Part shown: positions 59,835 through 64,000 of the stretch, one piece after another | Layout of the letters: each line of letters begins with the position of its first letter | How positions within the stretch are numbered: the stretch's first letter is position 1 | NCBI GenBank assembly: GCA_003640385.1 | Contig: RCAB01000343.1 | Coordinates: 315-64,314 of the forward strand | Source: Setaria digitata | Lineage: Eukaryota > Nematoda > Chromadorea > Rhabditida > Setariidae | Reading direction: 5' to 3' | DNA length: 64,000 nt | Translations under genes and position numbers: made by a program | The notes under the pieces: model-generated | Told to the model about the DNA's origin: nothing | The model's input: only the letters and a program-made list of their open reading frames with translations | The model's database searches: none

Positions 59835-61398
59835 ATCAAGCTATTATGATGATAAGTGAGAAATGTTGAAGTACTAGGAGAGACTGATTATAATTGAGGA
59901 ATGAATAAACCTCTTCGAGAAATCTTTTACTCATAGCTTTTGGGATTGGATTACAATTAATTAATATTAAGATTCAGATTAGATTACTGGAAAAAAAAAA
60001 GCTGTTTTAAGAGTATTACACTAGAAGTGACATGATCGCCATCGGCAAAATGTCCATAATTTGTTAACTAGCTAGCTGATCATTAATTGCCTCTCTCATA
60101 AACTAGTTGAAAACAATGTCTTCATTTAATGAATTATATATATCTCTTTTCAATTTGATACTTTACTAATTGTTAATTTCAAATGACTACTTCTGTTCAT
60201 GCTTGTCATTAAACAATAGTAATTATCTTCATCCTTTTCCTTTTCCTTCCCTTTTTTTTGTTCTTTTTCTTAGGATTTTTCTTGAAAATCCAAGTGCCTC
60301 TCTAAATTTGTCTATGCTTACAGTAAGCTATAATTATCTGTCTTTTTAGTAAAGTTAAATGATCATTTATTTGGCCATCTTTGCAGTAAGTAACAATTAT
60401 TTTTCCGTAACATTCTATCAAAATATATATATATATATATATTTTTCATTAAATTATGTGGTAAAAAAAAAAAAAAATATCTCAAAAGTAAATTTTTCTT
60501 TTTCTTTCTTTTTTTTTCTTTTAATTTTTTTAGATACGAAAATGCTGCAAGGCTAGGATATATAGTTTTGGTTTTGTTAATTCAAAAATACTCAACTGTA
60601 CAATTATGTTTAATCATCACCGTCTAAATTGTATTTTCCATAATTATATTATATACTAATTTGAGCAATTTAGATGTTAAATATTTATTTGCACGATTTA
60701 TATATTAATTAAGCAAATATAAATATGTCGTATTTGTATAATATTTTTTTTCGAAGCATTTTGTTATTGCAAAAATTTACCAGAAATTTTAGCAGAAGCA
60801 CAAAGTTATAGAAAAAAAAAATTGAAACTTTTAACATTAACTTAATTTAATTTGAAATTTAATTCATTTCTTTTTTTTTTTTGAAAAAAGTGCTAAAAAA
60901 AGCATTAACTTCTTTTATAATAATTTAAAAATAAAATTTAATCTAATTTTATCATTTGGTATGACAATTATGCGAATCAAAAAATGTAAATGTTAATTTG
61001 TCAAATGTACATTTATTTTTACCATCAAATTGTTGTTTGAATCAATTATAAGAAGTTCTTTTGATAATCACTGTTATCATTGTTAAATAAAAAGCGATCA
61101 GTTTGTAATTATTTTAAGTAATAGCATTTCATCAATAAAAATTTATCAAACTTTATCAGATGTCATAAGAGAAAATATTTTGTTCATGAATTTTTCGTCC
61201 TTAAAAAAAAAAAAAAAAAAAAAGAAAGAAAAATGCAAAATAACTATGACGAAAACATTTCTACCACACTTCCTTTCCTGTTAATTTATTATTCTTTAAT
61301 ATCAATCGGATTAAAATTTAAATGTTATCGGCCTTAACGGTTGAGTTCATTAACTGTTCATTTGCTCCATTATTTACGAATTTTTCATTTCTTTAGGA

Positions 61399-61456
61399 AT
61401 ATGAAATGAAATGAAATGATATGATATGATATGATATGATACGATATGATATGATG
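61399..61456. repeat. (TGATA)n / (TGAAA)n pentanucleotide repeat, second locus
   Basis: Starts as ATGAA units and changes to ATGAT units, about 11 copies with one C substitution. Confidence 0.9.
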
Positions 61457-62079
61457 TAATTCAGTGTAGTTGTGATTGATACTATAAACGAAAGAATAAT
61501 ATATTCGACTTGGAGTAATTGAATACCTAAAATATTTATACTAAAAATTAGCATTTTTCAAGATTAAATGATTACGAATTTAGTTTGGCGATAATTAAAT
61601 AATTAAAAGCAGAATTTTACTTTCTTCCAAAAAAGTTTACAAAAGTTACAGTGTAATTAAAAAAGTATGCAATTAAATGTTTCCATTCGCTCAATAATCA
61701 GTTTAATTATTTTATTAAAATTGCAAAACTTATTTATTGAGATTGCTGTACTTTCTAATTGGTTCTTTTCGGCTTACTCATTATTAATTAATTTTGTTAA
61801 TTAAGGTAAATCGATTACAGTTGTTGAGTTTTAAAAGTGATTCATTTCATTTTACTTGTTACTGTTTCATATTTATTTACTTTTTAATCCTGAATAATGT
61901 GATCTCTGAGTTGGTATTTCTAAGAATGCTTGAACAATTTAAAAATACACTCAAGCTGGGTAAGATTATATGGAGTAAGTATATTAAAATTTTCTTTACA
62001 GATCATTTATGGATTATTATCACCAAAATTTTAGTGTTAAAGCTTATCAAACATTTAACGAAAAAAGAAAGAAAAGACT

Positions 62080-62351
62080 TCATAAAGAACAATTTAAATT
62101 GAATGGGCATTCTTGTTTTTTGATCTATGTTATTAATTAGCAAACTTTTGTGTTAAAATATTAATTTAATTTAAAGCAATGTATTGTTAATTTCATTTAA
62201 TATTTCAATAAATTTNTCATAAAGAACAATTTAAATTGAATGGGCATTCTTGTTTTTGATCTATGTTATTAATTAGCAAACTTTTGTGTTAAAATACTAA
62301 TTTAATTTAAAGCAATGTATTGTTAATTTCATTTAATATTTCAATAAATTT
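62080..62351. repeat. Tandem 136-nt duplication around a single N (assembly join)
   Basis: 62080-62215 is repeated at 62217-62351 with one T fewer in a run and one T/C difference. Confidence 0.9.
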
Positions 62352-63386
62352 GAAATTGAAATTTTACCTCTATTACAACCATTATTAGTTTACATCAATA
62401 TTTTCAAGGCATAAAAATTTTCATTTTTAAATTTTTCTTTCATTAATCAAATTTGCGTATGCTATAGATATAGATATATTTTATCAAAATAAACAGACTA
62501 CCTATAGCTATAATTGCAAAATACAGCTGTAAAAGGTATGCAAATATCAATTTAACACTTTAACACAATTTGAATCGCTCAAAGTATCGTAAAAAATTTT
62601 TGCATTTTCCTTCATTTGCAAATAATTTATATATTTTTTTTTTCCATTCATTTTTACATGTTGATAAGTTATCGAAACAATTTATGAAATTATTAGACTT
62701 TTTTTTTTTTTTCAAAATTTTAATCTTAATAGTTAAAAATGACAAATATGAATAATTGTATGTTAAAATTCTTAATTATATTCCTTCTTGATTTATTCAT
62801 TCCTTATGATATCACTTCTCATATATTCTCAAACAGATGTTTGTAAAATGGCATAAAATAACTTTTTAATAATATTTTTATTGTCTTCTGACTAAGATAA
62901 CTTTACAAAAAGCCCGTTATTCATGTAGGATAGTAGTTGTCTTCAAGTTTTGCTCTTCTCTTCCTCTCAATTTCCAATGTCAACTTTAAAAGTTTAAACT
63001 AGAAAGTCAAAAAAATAAAAGCGTGTCGAATGATAGTTTTTTCTAGCTTTTTAATTTTGCTAAAAAAAGATTCTAAAAGAGAATTTAAATTTTTTATTTT
63101 CAAAAATACAAATCATTTCAAGAAATAGAAAAGAAGCAGTAACTTGAAAACAAAAAAAAAAAAAGAAAAGCTTCGATGTTATCCGATAATAATATTTCTT
63201 TGTAAAATCAGCAAAAATAAAAAGGAAGGAAGTTAGAATTGATTATTTGTCTAATTTTTTTTTTTATTCAATTATAATTTTTCAAAAAAAAAAAAGAAAG
63301 AGAAAAAGAAAGGATTTAAGATTCGAACAACAATTGCTCATTCATCTGTGTGACGAATAAATTAATTAATTAGTGTTACAGAAGTG

Positions 63387-64000
63387 ATGAGTGAAGCTTC
63401 TGCAGAAGATTCTCGAGATGTTCAATGTTCTACAAATCTTCGAGCTTTTCATGATATTCGTACATGGGGTAAAGCTGTTAAGGTTTATTTTAAATTTCCA
63501 CTTTTCAGTATAAACAGGTTATAAAAATACCTCGAAAAAAAAAAAAAGATTTGGTTTGTATATGCAGAAAACATGAACTATATATATATATACATAATTT
63601 AACATATTATTTCAGCAGTTGAAATTTAAACCTTAACAGGTATTTCGTTAATGAATTATTACATTTAAAATTTAATAATTATTTAAATTTTTCCAGCCAT
63701 GGTCGGATTTTTTTCGATTTTCACAATTCAGTCTTCCTACCTGCATTAATGGTTATGTTGTAAGAATAAAAAAAAATTTGAGCCGATTTATGGCTAATTA
63801 TGTCGTTATCAGTACCATTTTATTGGTTTGTTCCACAAACTTATCATTGATTATCAGCAAATACACACTGATAACCAGTAATGAATTATATTTGTAGATT
63901 TGTGGCATAATAACATCATTCTGGCTACTACTATCTTGCATTATCCTTGGAATATTAGTATATTTCATTTATACGAAGACCAAAAATGGCCCAATACGAA
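63387..64000 (+). CDS. PRA1 family protein (prenylated Rab acceptor), 5' part, cut by window end
   Basis: Exons 63387-63482, 63697-63825 and 63898 to the window end are in phase (104 codons so far). After a short polar N-terminus (MSEASAEDSRDVQCSTNLRA), exon 2 opens with the family signature PWSDFFRFSQFSLP. It continues with RIKKNLSRFMANYVVI, as in PRA1/RABAC1 (PWSTFV...RF..P, R...N..YY..NYV). Exon 3 is the first hydrophobic hairpin (ICGIITSFWLLLSCIILGIL). PRA1 proteins are four-helix ER/Golgi membrane proteins that bind prenylated Rab GTPases and help load them onto membranes (family knowledge). The second hydrophobic pair and the stop lie beyond position 64000. Confidence 0.88.

Larger units (their letters stand above)
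59835..63386. other. AT-rich intergenic region with repeats
   Basis: 3.5 kb upstream of the PRA1 gene. It has an AT repeat near 60424-60441, the second TGATA pentanucleotide array (61399-61456), long T runs and the 136-nt N-join duplication (62080-62351). A 102-codon open frame at 61794-62102 is Lys/Ile/Leu-rich and not recognised. Confidence 0.6.

Noticed and set aside
61794..62102. 102-codon plus-strand open frame
   Set aside because: It starts at TTG, is rich in Lys, Ile, Leu and Phe as expected from AT-rich DNA, ends inside an assembly duplication and resembles no family I know.
1..64000. Searched for tRNA, rRNA, spliced-leader RNA, transposase or reverse-transcriptase genes and Wolbachia-like insertions
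   Set aside because: No cloverleaf-type B box, rRNA stretch, SL sequence or recognisable mobile-element or bacterial protein was seen by eye; weak or decayed copies could be missed.

Overview
This window is nuclear DNA of an animal with small, intron-dense genes. It is AT-rich, full of homopolymer runs and AT microsatellites, and has short TTTCAG/TTTTAG-type 3' splice sites. Several acceptor-like sites lie only 3-12 nt before start codons, as expected for spliced-leader trans-splicing. Together with the protein sequences this points to a nematode, probably a spirurid/filarial-type parasite. The organism is an inference; gene families were recognised by eye, without a database search. The sequence is a draft: it has seven single-N joins, and six of them separate two nearly identical copies of 67-136 nt.

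Layout. 1-2742: AT repeat and the 3' part of an unrecognised membrane-protein gene (+). 3168-19716: four genes on the minus strand, in transcription order a NuSAP-like spindle protein (19716-16460), carnitine palmitoyltransferase 2 (15666-11360), the complex I assembly factor NDUFAF3 (10919-9599) and the arginine methyltransferase PRMT9 (8322-3168). 20384-25339 (+): Integrator subunit 13, divergent from the NuSAP-like gene. 27833-29504 (+): a divergent U2AF35-type splicing factor whose first exon was not found. 31498-32988 (+): a START-domain lipid-transfer protein. 34438-39883 (-): Acinus. 42276-49705 (-): RAD54. 51708-53417 (+): phosphoglycolate phosphatase-type HAD phosphatase, divergent from RAD54 across a GC-rich, CRE/E-box-bearing region. 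53418-63386: a gene-poor, repeat-rich 10 kb holding one phase-consistent four-exon candidate gene of unknown function (56325-59834). 63387-64000 (+): the first exons of a PRA1/prenylated Rab acceptor gene that runs off the end.

For ten of the genes (PRMT9, NDUFAF3, CPT2, NuSAP-like, INTS13, START, ACIN1, RAD54, PGP and the unknown candidate) I built exon chains by hand. Intron phases close throughout, and total lengths match the families where known (PRMT9 805 aa, CPT2 643, NuSAP-like 430, RAD54 758). The chains required three GC-AG introns. Functionally the genes are mostly housekeeping: RNA processing (INTS13, U2AF35-like, Acinus, PRMT9), mitochondrial metabolism (CPT2, NDUFAF3), genome maintenance and mitosis (RAD54, NuSAP-like), and lipid or vesicle traffic (START, PRA1). 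CPT2 and NDUFAF3 are 440 nt apart on the same strand and may share a transcript. No rRNA, tRNA, CRISPR array or recognisable transposon gene was seen.
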